Assembly: GCA_045532055.1 (NCBI GenBank)
Contig: JAZSFF010000049.1
Location: forward strand, 1 to 50,377
DNA length: 50,377 nucleotides
Source of the DNA: SIG440 sp045532055
Lineage (GTDB): Bacteria > Bacillota > Clostridia > Monoglobales > Monoglobaceae
Reading direction: 5' to 3'
In this document: piece after piece, positions 23,557-32,151 of the stretch
Layout of the letters: every line of letters begins with the position of its first letter
Numbering within the stretch: the stretch's first letter is position 1
Made by a program: the position numbers and the translations under genes
The notes under the pieces: model-generated
Databases searched by the model: none
What the model was told of the DNA's origin: nothing
Seen by the model: the letters and a program-made list of their open reading frames with translations, nothing else

Positions 23557-24732
23557 TTAATCTGCGTGGAGAGCATCTATAGGGTTAAGCTTTGACGCTT
23601 TATTAGCTGGTGCCCATCCAAAGAAAATTCCAATTACTGCAGAAAAGGCAAAAGCACCAAGCATAACAAAGATACTGGGAAATGCGTCAATACCCATCAC
23701 GTTTCCCAAAATGACCGTTCCAAAGCACGAAAAAATAATTCCTATTATACCACCCATACAGCTGACCAATGCCGCTTCAATAAGGAATTGAGACATTATA
23801 CTCGAACGTTTTGCTCCTATTGCCTTTCTGATGCCGATTTCGCGGGTTCTTTCAGTAACGGATACCAGCATTATATTCATAATGCCAATGCCACCTACCA
23901 CAAGAGAAATTCCTGCAATACCAGCGGTTAAAAGTGCCATCATGCCTGTGATTTCATCAAGTGTATCCATCATACTTGCAACGCTTATAACACTATACTC
24001 GTCATCATCGCCAAATTTTGAAAATAGAAAGTTTTCAACCCTATTCACGGCGACATCTACATTATCAGCGGTTGAAGCCCAAACGATATACGACCTGATT
24101 TTACTGGTCCCGAAAATCAAGCGACCTGATGAATATGGGATAATAAGTGTGTCGTCATCAGAGCTTTCTTCTGAATCAGAAATTGCGTCCAGAACGCCTA
24201 TGACAGTATAAATTTCATTGTTAATTTTTATTTGTTTATCAATTGGGTCTTCAAATCCAAACAATTCTCTTGCGTTATAGCTGCCTAAAACAGCAACCTT
24301 TCTTCGCCTCTGGACATCCATTTCACTTATAAAACGGCCGTTTGATATTTCACGGTTCTTTACCGTCAGGTAATCAGGTGTTGTACCTATAACAGAAACA
24401 TTCAGGTTTGATGACTGATATTTAATTCTTCCGTTTCCGGTCATGTTGGGAACGACGTAAGAAACATATTCACTGTTTTCTTCGCCAAAGGCTTTCATTT
24501 CATCATAGCTTACAAATTTTGTGTTGTTTCTGCCTGTAAATCTTACGTTTATGCTGTTTGCACCAAGGGACTCAATGGATTCTGTAATACTTCCTGTTGA
24601 ACCCTGAACCACGCTGACAAGAACTATAACGGCACAAACGCCTATTATTATTCCAAGCATGGTCAAAAATGTCCGCATTTTACTGGACAAAATGCTTTTT
24701 ATTGCCATTTTAAAGGACTGCGATAAATTCAC
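23557..24732 (-). CDS. MacB/FtsX-type ABC transporter permease
   Basis: At 391 aa from GTG at 24732, 9 nt after AGGAG; a TTG at 24738 is only 3 nt from that site. The layout is typical: TM helix 1 near residues 20-45 (MRTFLTMLGIIIGVCAVIVL), a large extracytoplasmic domain (about 46-260, with QRRRKVAVLGSYNARELFG), then three TM helices in the FtsX domain (VVGGIGIMNIMLVSVTERTREIGIRKAIGAKR). MacB-type permeases do not form a channel; they use ATP hydrolysis to drive a mechanical motion that expels peptides or lipids taken from the outer leaflet. It sits 24 nt after its ATPase gene. Confidence 0.93.
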   Translation of the reverse strand: MNLSQSFKMAIKSILSSKMRTFLTMLGIIIGVCAVIVLVSVVQGSTGSITESIESLGANSINVRFTGRNNTKFVSYDEMKAFGEENSEYVSYVVPNMTGNGRIKYQSSNLNVSVIGTTPDYLTVKNREISNGRFISEMDVQRRRKVAVLGSYNARELFGFEDPIDKQIKINNEIYTVIGVLDAISDSEESSDDDTLIIPYSSGRLIFGTSKIRSYIVWASTADNVDVAVNRVENFLFSKFGDDDEYSVISVASMMDTLDEITGMMALLTAGIAGISLVVGGIGIMNIMLVSVTERTREIGIRKAIGAKRSSIMSQFLIEAALVSCMGGIIGIIFSCFGTVILGNVMGIDAFPSIFVMLGAFAFSAVIGIFFGWAPANKASKLNPIDALHAD

Positions 24733-24756
24733 TTTCAATCACTCCTTTGCCTATGA

Positions 24757-25488
24757 TTACACATCAACCTGGGATTTATCTCCGTCAACCGATGAATCAA
24801 ATACAATTTGTCCGTCCATTATTCTTACAATTCTGTCTGCCTCGTGTGCAATTTTATTATCATGTGTAATAAGAACTACTGTCTTTCCCTCCTGATGCAA
24901 TTCTTTAAGCATAGAAAGTACCTCGGCGCCTGTTTTTGAATCAAGAGCACCTGTTGGCTCGTCTGCGAGAATCATAGGAGGTCTTGCGGCAAGGGCACGG
25001 GCTATTGACGTTCTTTGCTGCTGACCACCGGAAAGTTCAGTAGGTTTATGAAAACGACGGTCATAAAGACCAACTCTTTCGAGAGCGGTTTTTGTCATTT
25101 CTTTCCGATTTACCAAGGGTATTCCTGCGTATATAAGAGGGAGTTCCACGTTTTCTTCAACGTTCAGTTTAGGAAGAAGATTGTATTGCTGAAAAATAAA
25201 CCCTATTTTTTTGTTTCGTATCGCTGCCTGTTCGTCGTCCTTAAGGCGACTTGCCTCATTTCCGTCAATATAATACTTGCCTGAGGTAGGTGTGTCAAGG
25301 CAGCCAATCATGTTCATAAGAGTTGATTTTCCGGAGCCTGACGGACCTATTATTGCAACAAATTCGTGGGGTTTTATTTTAAGATTAACGCCGTTTAAAG
25401 CCCTTACCTCGTTTTCACCCATCTTGTAAATTTTGTACATATCTTCAATTTCAATCATATACTCTGAATTTGAAACAACATCTTTCAT
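24757..25488 (-). CDS. MacB/LolD-type ABC transporter ATPase
   Basis: At 243 aa, it has Walker A GPSGSGKSTLMN, Q-loop GFIFQQYNLLPKLNVEENVELPL, signature LSGGQQQRTSIARAL, Walker B MILADEPTGALDSKTG and switch His in LITHDNKIA. The NVELPLIYAG and TGALDSKT phrasing is characteristic of the MacB/LolD/FtsE branch. The protein starts with ATG after GAAGGGTGA and ends 24 nt before the permease gene. It powers the permease and the adaptor encoded on either side. Confidence 0.95.
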   Translation of the reverse strand: MKDVVSNSEYMIEIEDMYKIYKMGENEVRALNGVNLKIKPHEFVAIIGPSGSGKSTLMNMIGCLDTPTSGKYYIDGNEASRLKDDEQAAIRNKKIGFIFQQYNLLPKLNVEENVELPLIYAGIPLVNRKEMTKTALERVGLYDRRFHKPTELSGGQQQRTSIARALAARPPMILADEPTGALDSKTGAEVLSMLKELHQEGKTVVLITHDNKIAHEADRIVRIMDGQIVFDSSVDGDKSQVDV

Positions 25489-25502
25489 AAGTCACCCTTC
25501 CT

Positions 25503-27329
25503 TTAACGGTTTTTTGTCATTCCACTGACGGAGCGGTTGCCGGCAGGCATTCCGCCTCCACCCATCATTCCTCCGGGCATGCCTCCGCTTTGCATAGCAT
25601 TCATCATTGCTGCAAAGGGGTTGCTTGAACCGGCAGAACTGGGTATGTAAACAACGGTCTCACCTTCTGCAATTCCTGAAATAATTTCAACATTTGTTCC
25701 ATCAGAAATTCCTATAGTGACGTTGCGCATTTCACAGCCATCGGGAATACTTGAATTTTTTCCGCCTGCATCAGGTATTTGTGCATTTTTGGGCATTTCA
25801 GATTTTTTACCGCCAGCTTCACTTGCTGGTATTTCAGGCATTTCTCTATTCATTGAAGTGTGTTGCTCTGTATTGTTTTTGCTATCATTCTTTTCTGTTT
25901 TGCTGTCAGATTTCACAAGAACTGTTGCATTTGAGCCGTTCACACTCATAAGAGCATCTTCAGGAATCACTACAACATCATAAGCCTCATTGATAAGTAT
26001 ATTGGCGTTTACATTCATTCCTGATTTAAGCTTTCCTGGCTCATCAATGGTAAGTTCAATTTCAAAAGTAGTTACACCATCACCGCTCGAAACACCCTCA
26101 CTTGCAATATTTGTAACCCTTGCCTCAAAGTTTTCATCGGGGAGTGCATCGGCATCTACAAGTGCTGTTTGTCCAAGATGAATATCCGAGATATCCAATT
26201 CATCAACAGTTATAGTAAATTTCATTTTGCTCATATCCGCAACTACCATCATAACAGTCTGGGAGTTTGAACTGTCGATTTTATCTCCTGCTTTGCTGCT
26301 CTTGGTAATAATCGTACCCGCAATTGGTGATGTAATGTTGTAATTATCAAGAGTTTTCTGATTTGATTTAACATTAATCTGACTGCTTTTTTGTGAATTA
26401 ACAAGTGAGTTGTTTTTAAGCCGTGCAATAAGCTGACCTTTCGAGACATAATCACCATTCTTGACGCTTGTATATGTAACTTCGCCGGAAACCTCTGCTC
26501 TAAGAGAAGTTGTTGTTCCGCCTTGAATAACGCCTGAACCTGCTGAATTTACATTGCCGGAATTTGTATGTACTGTTGCTGCAAAAGTAGTTCCATCAGC
26601 AAGTGCTCCTGGATTTTCTATTTCAATTTCGATATTTCGCGTAACACTTCCGGCACTTTCACCCCCTGTGGGTGCAGTATATTTATGGCTTACTTTTCCG
26701 GAGAGGCTTGTCATATAAAGTGCGCTGGTTACAGTAACCTTGTCACCAACAGATATTTTATTAAAGTCACCTGATGAAAAAGGTATATCAACAGCAAGGC
26801 TATCTGTGTTATGTATTTTTCCTATTACACTCGCGTTGACCTTTTCACCTACTTTAAGAGAAAAATCTGCAAGTCTTCCGCTTGCGGGAGCATATATATT
26901 CAGATTATTTACATTTTCAGTGGCTTCTTCAAGATTCATTTGGGCTTTTTCCATATTTAGTTGAGCATCTTCGTCATCTATCTGATAAAGGGTATCACCC
27001 TCTTCGACATAGTCACCCTCTTCAAAAGGTGAATAAAGTATTTCGCCCTTTACCAAAGATGTAATTTCGTATCTTTCGTATGGCTCAACAACACCGCTTT
27101 GTTCAATTGTTTCGGTTATATCACTTATAACTGCTTGAAACTCTGTATATGTATTTTGTGTTTTCTCAACCTTTTTGCCTTTTACAAAAAGAGATAAAAA
27201 CAAAGCAAATATACACAAAAGTATTATCGAAATAACAACTACTTTCTTCTTGGTCAGTTTCTTAAAAGAAATTTTGTCAAGTTTTATTTTGCTTGAGAAA
27301 TTTTTATCAAAATAAGTTTTTATGTCCAT
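25503..27329 (-). CDS. Membrane-fusion (MacA-like) adaptor protein with duplicated lipoyl domain
   Basis: At 608 aa from ATG at 27329 after GGGAGG; the longer frame to 27368 is rejected. A cytoplasmic basic N-terminus and one TM anchor (about 29-49) precede the extracellular part. Two barrel-sandwich units are visible: GEILYSPFEEGDYVEEGDTLYQID with APASGRLADFSLKVGEKV, and GEVTYTSVKNGDYVSKGQLIARL with SPIAGTIITKSSKAGDKI. A beta-barrel domain follows (LGQTALVDADALPDENFEA). The usual long coiled coil is nearly absent. The tail has a Lys/Glu/Ser-rich linker and a Met/Gly-rich end (about 575-600). It would link the MacB-like permease to the cell wall in this Gram-positive. First gene of the four-gene operon. 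Confidence 0.88.
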   Translation of the reverse strand: MDIKTYFDKNFSSKIKLDKISFKKLTKKKVVVISIILLCIFALFLSLFVKGKKVEKTQNTYTEFQAVISDITETIEQSGVVEPYERYEITSLVKGEILYSPFEEGDYVEEGDTLYQIDDEDAQLNMEKAQMNLEEATENVNNLNIYAPASGRLADFSLKVGEKVNASVIGKIHNTDSLAVDIPFSSGDFNKISVGDKVTVTSALYMTSLSGKVSHKYTAPTGGESAGSVTRNIEIEIENPGALADGTTFAATVHTNSGNVNSAGSGVIQGGTTTSLRAEVSGEVTYTSVKNGDYVSKGQLIARLKNNSLVNSQKSSQINVKSNQKTLDNYNITSPIAGTIITKSSKAGDKIDSSNSQTVMMVVADMSKMKFTITVDELDISDIHLGQTALVDADALPDENFEARVTNIASEGVSSGDGVTTFEIELTIDEPGKLKSGMNVNANILINEAYDVVVIPEDALMSVNGSNATVLVKSDSKTEKNDSKNNTEQHTSMNREMPEIPASEAGGKKSEMPKNAQIPDAGGKNSSIPDGCEMRNVTIGISDGTNVEIISGIAEGETVVYIPSSAGSSNPFAAMMNAMQSGGMPGGMMGGGGMPAGNRSVSGMTKNR

Positions 27330-27567
27330 TATTTTTCCTCCCGAGCAGTATATTTTTTTATTATTCACTCAAAATAATACTACTTAATTATGAACTAGAT
27401 ATGAATAAAATAAAAATTTAATTTAAAGTTCACCAAAAACTAAAATATATAACTTAAATTTAAAAACTAAAAACTTAAATTTTGAAACATTTCTTGCTTT
27501 AAACAGTTGTTTTTTGCCACTGAAAACCAATTTTTCTTGTTTTTTTTAACAAAAAACCCGTTTTCTA
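27330..27567. other. AT-rich spacer with two 11-bp direct repeats
   Basis: This divergent spacer between the efflux operon and pfkA is very AT-rich. AACTTAAATTT occurs at 27451-27461 and 27472-27482, a spacing of 21 bp (two helical turns), and AATTTAAAGTT near 27420-27430 is a related inverted copy. This resembles paired sites for a response regulator. No confident promoter for the efflux operon was found; there is nothing else I can name. Confidence 0.4.
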
Positions 27568-27596
27568 TTGCAAAAAATTACATTTTAGTATAAAAT
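27568..27596 (+). promoter_or_regulatory. Promoter of pfkA
   Basis: TTGCAA (27568-27573), 17-nt spacer, TAAAAT (27591-27596). The leader holds a small hairpin TGCTGT/ACAGCA (27628-27646) before the RBS AGGAGG (27655-27660). Confidence 0.65.
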
Positions 27597-27670
27597 ATAC
27601 TGTGTGTTTTTGTATAATATTTATTATGCTGTGCAGAATACAGCATTGTTTTTCAGGAGGTATATTGAAA

Positions 27671-28771
27671 ATGAGCGAAATCAAGAAAATAGCAGTTATG
27701 ACCGGTGGCGGAGACTGTCCCGGACTTAATCCCGTTATCCGTGCCGTAACAAAAACAGCAACCATGAAATACGGTCTTGAAGTTGTTGGTATCAAGCACG
27801 GTTATCGTGGTCTCTATCTCGGAGGCGATGAATTTATTAATTTAAACTATGACGCTGTTAAAAATATCATCTCAAAGGGTGGTACAATTCTTTATAGTTC
27901 AAACAAGGACAATCTTTTTGATTATACCTACGAGGACGAAAACGGAAATGTTTGCCACGGTGATGTTTCTGATGTTGGTGTGAAAAACCTCAAAGACAAT
28001 AATATTGACGCACTTATTGTTATCGGTGGTGACGGAACACTCACAAGCGGCCGTGACTTTTCAAGAAAAGGCGTAAAGGTTATTGGTGTTCCAAAAACAA
28101 TCGACAATGACCTTGCTGCAACAGAAACTACTTTTGGTTTTGATACAGCTGTTGCAAATGCCGTTGATGCTATAGACAAGCTCAAAACTACAGCAGAATC
28201 ACACAGCAGAATTATTGTTGTTGAGGCTATGGGAAGATACGCAGGATTTCTTGCTCTTGCTATGGGTATTGGCGGTGGTGCTGATGCAATTTTGATTCCT
28301 GAAATCGAATATGATATAAACAAAGTTGCTGAGTGTCTTAAAAACAATATCAAAAGAGGAAAAAATCATGCAATTGTTGTAGTTGCTGAGGGCGCTAAAC
28401 CTAAGGGCGGCGAAATGGTAGTATCCAAGGTTGTAGAAGACAGCCCTGACCCAATCCGTCTTGGCGGTATAGCAAACGTGGTGGCAGAACAGCTTGAAAA
28501 ATTGGTTGGTCTTGAGGCACGTGCAACAATTCTCGGACATGTACAGCGCGGCGGTTCACCTACTGCAAACGACAGAATTTTGTCTACAAGATATGGTGCA
28601 TACGCTGTTGAACTTCTCATGCAGGGCAAGTTTGGCAACATGGTAACCCTCGACGGCAATTCGATGAGTTACGAATCCTTGGAAAACGTTATCGGTTCAA
28701 ACAAAGCTGTTGATCCAGATGGTGAACTGGTTAAAATCGCTGAGGCAACAGGCGTTTCATTCGGTAGATAG
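27671..28771 (+). CDS. pfkA: 6-phosphofructokinase
   Basis: At 366 aa from ATG at 27671, 10 nt after AGGAGG; the frame is open to 27602 but that part has no PFK similarity. It phosphorylates fructose 6-phosphate to the 1,6-bisphosphate. Motifs are MTGGGDCPGLN, GGDGTL (119-124), PKTIDND (141-147) with the catalytic Asp, EAMGRYAGF and GHVQRGGSP. Phosphate-donor markers are mixed: the Gly after GGD is ATP-like, whereas Lys in PKTIDND is the residue of PPi-dependent enzymes, where E. coli PfkA has Gly. Known Gly/Lys enzymes in actinobacteria use ATP, so ATP is more likely. It is a single gene with its own promoter and terminator. Confidence 0.95.
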   Translation: MSEIKKIAVMTGGGDCPGLNPVIRAVTKTATMKYGLEVVGIKHGYRGLYLGGDEFINLNYDAVKNIISKGGTILYSSNKDNLFDYTYEDENGNVCHGDVSDVGVKNLKDNNIDALIVIGGDGTLTSGRDFSRKGVKVIGVPKTIDNDLAATETTFGFDTAVANAVDAIDKLKTTAESHSRIIVVEAMGRYAGFLALAMGIGGGADAILIPEIEYDINKVAECLKNNIKRGKNHAIVVVAEGAKPKGGEMVVSKVVEDSPDPIRLGGIANVVAEQLEKLVGLEARATILGHVQRGGSPTANDRILSTRYGAYAVELLMQGKFGNMVTLDGNSMSYESLENVIGSNKAVDPDGELVKIAEATGVSFGR

Positions 28772-28784
28772 TTTTACACATACG

Positions 28785-28818
28785 AAAAGCACTCCAAAAG
28801 GAGTGCTTTTTTATTTTT
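28785..28818 (+). terminator. Terminator of pfkA
   Basis: AAAAGCACTCC (28785-28795), AAAA loop, GGAGTGCTTTT (28800-28810), then a T-rich tract that reaches the stop of the convergent amidohydrolase gene. It may serve both. Confidence 0.9.
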
Positions 28819-29620
28819 AAATATTAAACAGTTTTTTTGCATTCTCGCCTAAAATACGTCGGTTTTCGTCTTCGTCCAATCCTAAATCAAAGAAATATTC
28901 AAGTTCGGTTTCCGCCGACCACATTGGATAATCCGTAGCAAACAGAACTTTGTCTGCCCCATATTTTTTTATGATATCTTTTGCTACTTTCTTTTCAAGT
29001 TGATAAAAGCTTGAGGAACAATCAACAAAGAAATTGGGTATCCCCGCAAACTTATCACATGCCTCTTCCCATATTGACCATCCGCCAAGATGAGCACCAA
29101 TCACTGTAAGTGATGTATATGTCTCCAAAATTGGCAGAAGCCTGTTTGGGTTAGAGAAATCATACCTATAGTCACCTGTGTGCATCAAAATGGGCAAATT
29201 TCTTTCCTCGCACAGTTCGTAAACCTTGAGCAAACGATAATCATCAATCTTGAACTTTTGGATATCAGGGTGGATTTTTACGCCTTTAAGCCCCAGTTCA
29301 ATCAAATGTTCAATATCCCCAGTCATATCTTCGCTTTCAGGATGAACTGTACCAAGACCGGTAAAAAAACCATCTGCAGCAACTACTTCTTTTGCGATAA
29401 ACTCATTTATGCTTTTTACCTGTTTGGGCGAGGTAGCAACCGATTGAATTATTGCGTGATCAACTCCTGCATTCTTGCATTTAGTCAGCAAATCCAAAGT
29501 TGTTCCCACGTTTTGAGATTTAACTTCATAAAACGCATCTGTTGCAGCAACAGCCTTTTCAACAATTTTTTCGGGATATATATGACAATGTGAGTCAATT
29601 ATGCAGTAATTATTTTTCAT
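28817..29620 (-). CDS. Amidohydrolase_2 (ACMSD-like) TIM-barrel metal hydrolase
   Basis: At 267 aa, family markers are the metal-binding IDSHCHIYPE near the N-terminus (HxH), KGVKIHPDIQKF in the middle, LMHTGDYRYDF and VIGAHLGGWSIW with His ligands, and VLFATDYPMWSAE with the late Asp. These place it in the amidohydrolase-2 group that includes ACMSD decarboxylase and other C-C or C-N bond hydrolases. Its substrate is unknown. Its ATG shares one base with the stop of the TIM/acyl-CoA synthetase gene, so it is translated with it, as last gene of the T-box operon. Action on a by-product or on the barrel's product is only a guess. Confidence 0.88.
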   Translation of the reverse strand: MKNNYCIIDSHCHIYPEKIVEKAVAATDAFYEVKSQNVGTTLDLLTKCKNAGVDHAIIQSVATSPKQVKSINEFIAKEVVAADGFFTGLGTVHPESEDMTGDIEHLIELGLKGVKIHPDIQKFKIDDYRLLKVYELCEERNLPILMHTGDYRYDFSNPNRLLPILETYTSLTVIGAHLGGWSIWEEACDKFAGIPNFFVDCSSSFYQLEKKVAKDIIKKYGADKVLFATDYPMWSAETELEYFFDLGLDEDENRRILGENAKKLFNI

Positions 29621-32148
29621 TATGCTGTTACCACACTGTCTGCCTTCTGAAGGCCAAGTTTTACAACAGCATCTTCTCGCATTTTGTATTTGAGAATTTT
29701 ACCTGCTGCATTCATGGGGAAAGAATCAACAAAATCAATATACTTTGGCACTTTATGCTTTGCCATGTGAGCAAGAATGTATTCTTTCATTTCCTGTTCA
29801 GTCATGGTTTCGCCGTCTTTGAGAATGATACAAGCCATAATTTCTTCACCATACTGCTCATCAGGAACACCGATAACTTGAACATCACTTACGGATGGAT
29901 GTGTATAGATAAATTCCTCAATTTCTTTGGGATAAATATTCTCACCGCCACGGATAATCATATCCTTAAGACGACCTGTAATCTTATAGTTTCCCTCAGG
30001 GGTACGGCAAGCAAGGTCGCCGGTATGGAGCCACCCTTCTGCATCTATAGCTGCTGCGGTTGCTCTGGGCATTTTATAATATCCCTTCATGATATTATAA
30101 CCACGTGCAACAAACTCGCCATTAACACCATCAGGACATTCCTCACCTGTTTCGGGGTCAACAATCTTACACTCGATTTCAGGGAGCGCACGTCCTACTG
30201 TGGAAACCCTTACTTCCAACGAATCATCTGTGGAACTCATGGTACATCCCGGAGATGCTTCTGTTTGACCATAAACAATGGTGATTTCACGCATATTCAT
30301 TTTATTTACAACGTCCTGCATAGCAGAAATTGGACAAGGACTTCCCGCCATGATGCCTGTTCTCATATATGAAAAATCTGTTTTTTCAAAATCCTCATGC
30401 TCAAGCAACGCAATAAACATCGTGGGAACGCCATGGAATGCAGTAATATGTTCACGATTTATACAAGCAAGAGCGGGCTTGGGTGAAAAATACGGAAGTG
30501 GCAAAAGCGTCGCACCATGGGTCATTGACGCGGTCATAGCCAGAACCATGCCAAAACAGTGGAACATAGGCACTTGAATCATCATTCGGTCAGCAGTGGA
30601 TAAGTCCATGCGGTCACCGATACACTTTCCGTTGTTTACAACATTATAATGTGTAAGCATTACACCTTTAGGGAAACCTGTTGTACCTGATGTATACTGC
30701 ATATTGCAGACATCATCTTTATCAACGGCTGCTGCCATTCGATAAACAGTTTCAACAGGAACCTTTGACGCAAGACCCAATGCCTCTTCCCACTCCATAC
30801 AGCCTTTTTGCTTAAATCCTATGGTAATTACATTGCGAAGGAACGGAAGTCTTTTTGCGTGCAACTGTTCACCTTTTTTAAGGTTTTCGAGTTCAGGACA
30901 AAGTTCTGCAATAATCTGAGAATAGTTTGAATCTCTGTATCCGTCAACCATAATAAGAGTATGGGTATCCGACTGCTTAAACAAATACTCTGCCTCGTGA
31001 ATTTTATATGCAGTATTCACTGTAACCAAAACTGCACCAAGTTTTGTAGTTGCCCAGAATGCAATATACCATTGAGGTACATTGGTTGCCCATACAGCAA
31101 CATGAGAACCTGCTTTTACGCCCATTGCAACCAGGGCACGTGCAAACTCGTCAACATCATCACGGAACTCGCTGTATGTTCTGGTATAGTCAAGTGTTGT
31201 ATACTTAAAAGCATACTGGTCAGGAAATTCCTCGACCATTCGGTCAAGAACCTGAGAAAATGTGCAGTCTATAAGAAGGTCCTTTTTCCACACATACTTT
31301 CCTGTGTGAGCGTTGTTCGAATATAGAGTGGAAACATTTTTCGCAGGATCACTATACTGTTTCATATAGTTGACAAACTGAGCAAAAATAATTTCCATAT
31401 CATCAAGCTCTTTGCACCAGTCGGGATGCCATTCAAGAGAAATAAAGCCATCATAATTCACCGAACGAAGCGCCGACATCATTTCTCCTATAGGGAGCTC
31501 ACCCTCGCCCATAAGGCAAAATTCGGTGCCATTTTCGGTACGCTGCGCATCCTTTATATGTACATGTTTAATATATGCACCAAGGTTTGTTATTGTAGTT
31601 TCTGCCTGCTCGCCACAATTAAAGTATGGCGAATACATATCCCAGATTGCACCCAGTGAATCACTGGCAAAATCAATAAGAACCTCGCGAAGTGCTGATG
31701 TGTCACAAAATATACCTGAAGTTTCTATCAGCAAGGAAACATTGTTATCCTCCGCATTAGGAACAGCCTCAGCAAGGATTTCAATAACCGCATCAACCGC
31801 AGCTTGTTTTTCTATTCCATCACCTATAGCACGAATGCGAACATTGGGAATGTGGAGATTTGTGGCAATCTCAACACACTGTCTTATCTCCTCCAAAGCC
31901 GATTCCTTTGAAGAAATGTCAGCACAGTCGCAAAGGGTATCAATACAAGGTATTGTAAGTTTCATTTCATAGAGACGTCTCACGGTAGCTGCGGCTGCAT
32001 AATTGTAAAACGCTCCGTCTTTTTCGGTAAACAAAGGATTATGGATATTGTGGAGTTCTATGCCCTCAAATTTCATATCCTTTGCTATATCGCAAAAATC
32101 CTCAAAGGAACGGCCATGCCATCCTTTGGTTGAAAATGACAATTTCAT
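29620..32148 (-). CDS. Fusion of xylose-isomerase-like TIM barrel and AMP-forming acyl-CoA synthetase
   Basis: At 842 aa, residues 1-275 form a sugar-phosphate isomerase/epimerase-type barrel with the usual metal-ligand pattern: Glu142 (LIETSG), Asp170 region (IWDMYSPY), His197 (HVHIKDAQ) and Glu239 (SLEWHPDW). Residues about 295-835 are a complete adenylate-forming enzyme: YTSGTTGFPKGV (485-496), VYGQTEASPG, GWLHTGDLA, RLKDMIIRGGENIYPKEIEE and the C-terminal AAGKILKYKMRE with catalytic Lys. Acyl-CoA synthetases of this kind activate short or medium carboxylic acids with ATP and CoA. There is no frameshift between the halves. It is translated 3 nt after the LeuA-like gene and before the amidohydrolase. 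I infer that it activates a branched acid for the ferredoxin oxidoreductase of this operon; the barrel's role is unknown. Confidence 0.88.
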   Translation of the reverse strand: MKLSFSTKGWHGRSFEDFCDIAKDMKFEGIELHNIHNPLFTEKDGAFYNYAAAATVRRLYEMKLTIPCIDTLCDCADISSKESALEEIRQCVEIATNLHIPNVRIRAIGDGIEKQAAVDAVIEILAEAVPNAEDNNVSLLIETSGIFCDTSALREVLIDFASDSLGAIWDMYSPYFNCGEQAETTITNLGAYIKHVHIKDAQRTENGTEFCLMGEGELPIGEMMSALRSVNYDGFISLEWHPDWCKELDDMEIIFAQFVNYMKQYSDPAKNVSTLYSNNAHTGKYVWKKDLLIDCTFSQVLDRMVEEFPDQYAFKYTTLDYTRTYSEFRDDVDEFARALVAMGVKAGSHVAVWATNVPQWYIAFWATTKLGAVLVTVNTAYKIHEAEYLFKQSDTHTLIMVDGYRDSNYSQIIAELCPELENLKKGEQLHAKRLPFLRNVITIGFKQKGCMEWEEALGLASKVPVETVYRMAAAVDKDDVCNMQYTSGTTGFPKGVMLTHYNVVNNGKCIGDRMDLSTADRMMIQVPMFHCFGMVLAMTASMTHGATLLPLPYFSPKPALACINREHITAFHGVPTMFIALLEHEDFEKTDFSYMRTGIMAGSPCPISAMQDVVNKMNMREITIVYGQTEASPGCTMSSTDDSLEVRVSTVGRALPEIECKIVDPETGEECPDGVNGEFVARGYNIMKGYYKMPRATAAAIDAEGWLHTGDLACRTPEGNYKITGRLKDMIIRGGENIYPKEIEEFIYTHPSVSDVQVIGVPDEQYGEEIMACIILKDGETMTEQEMKEYILAHMAKHKVPKYIDFVDSFPMNAAGKILKYKMREDAVVKLGLQKADSVVTA

Positions 32149-32151
32149 AAA

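Noticed and set aside
27441..27490. Possible CRISPR-like or tandem repeat in the AT-rich spacer
   Set aside because: Only two short direct repeats with no regular spacers; no CRISPR array was seen anywhere in the window.
29542..30372. 276-residue plus-strand frame across the amidohydrolase/synthetase junction
   Set aside because: Low-quality Cys/Phe-rich antisense translation; the minus-strand genes have clear motifs and overlapping start/stop codons.
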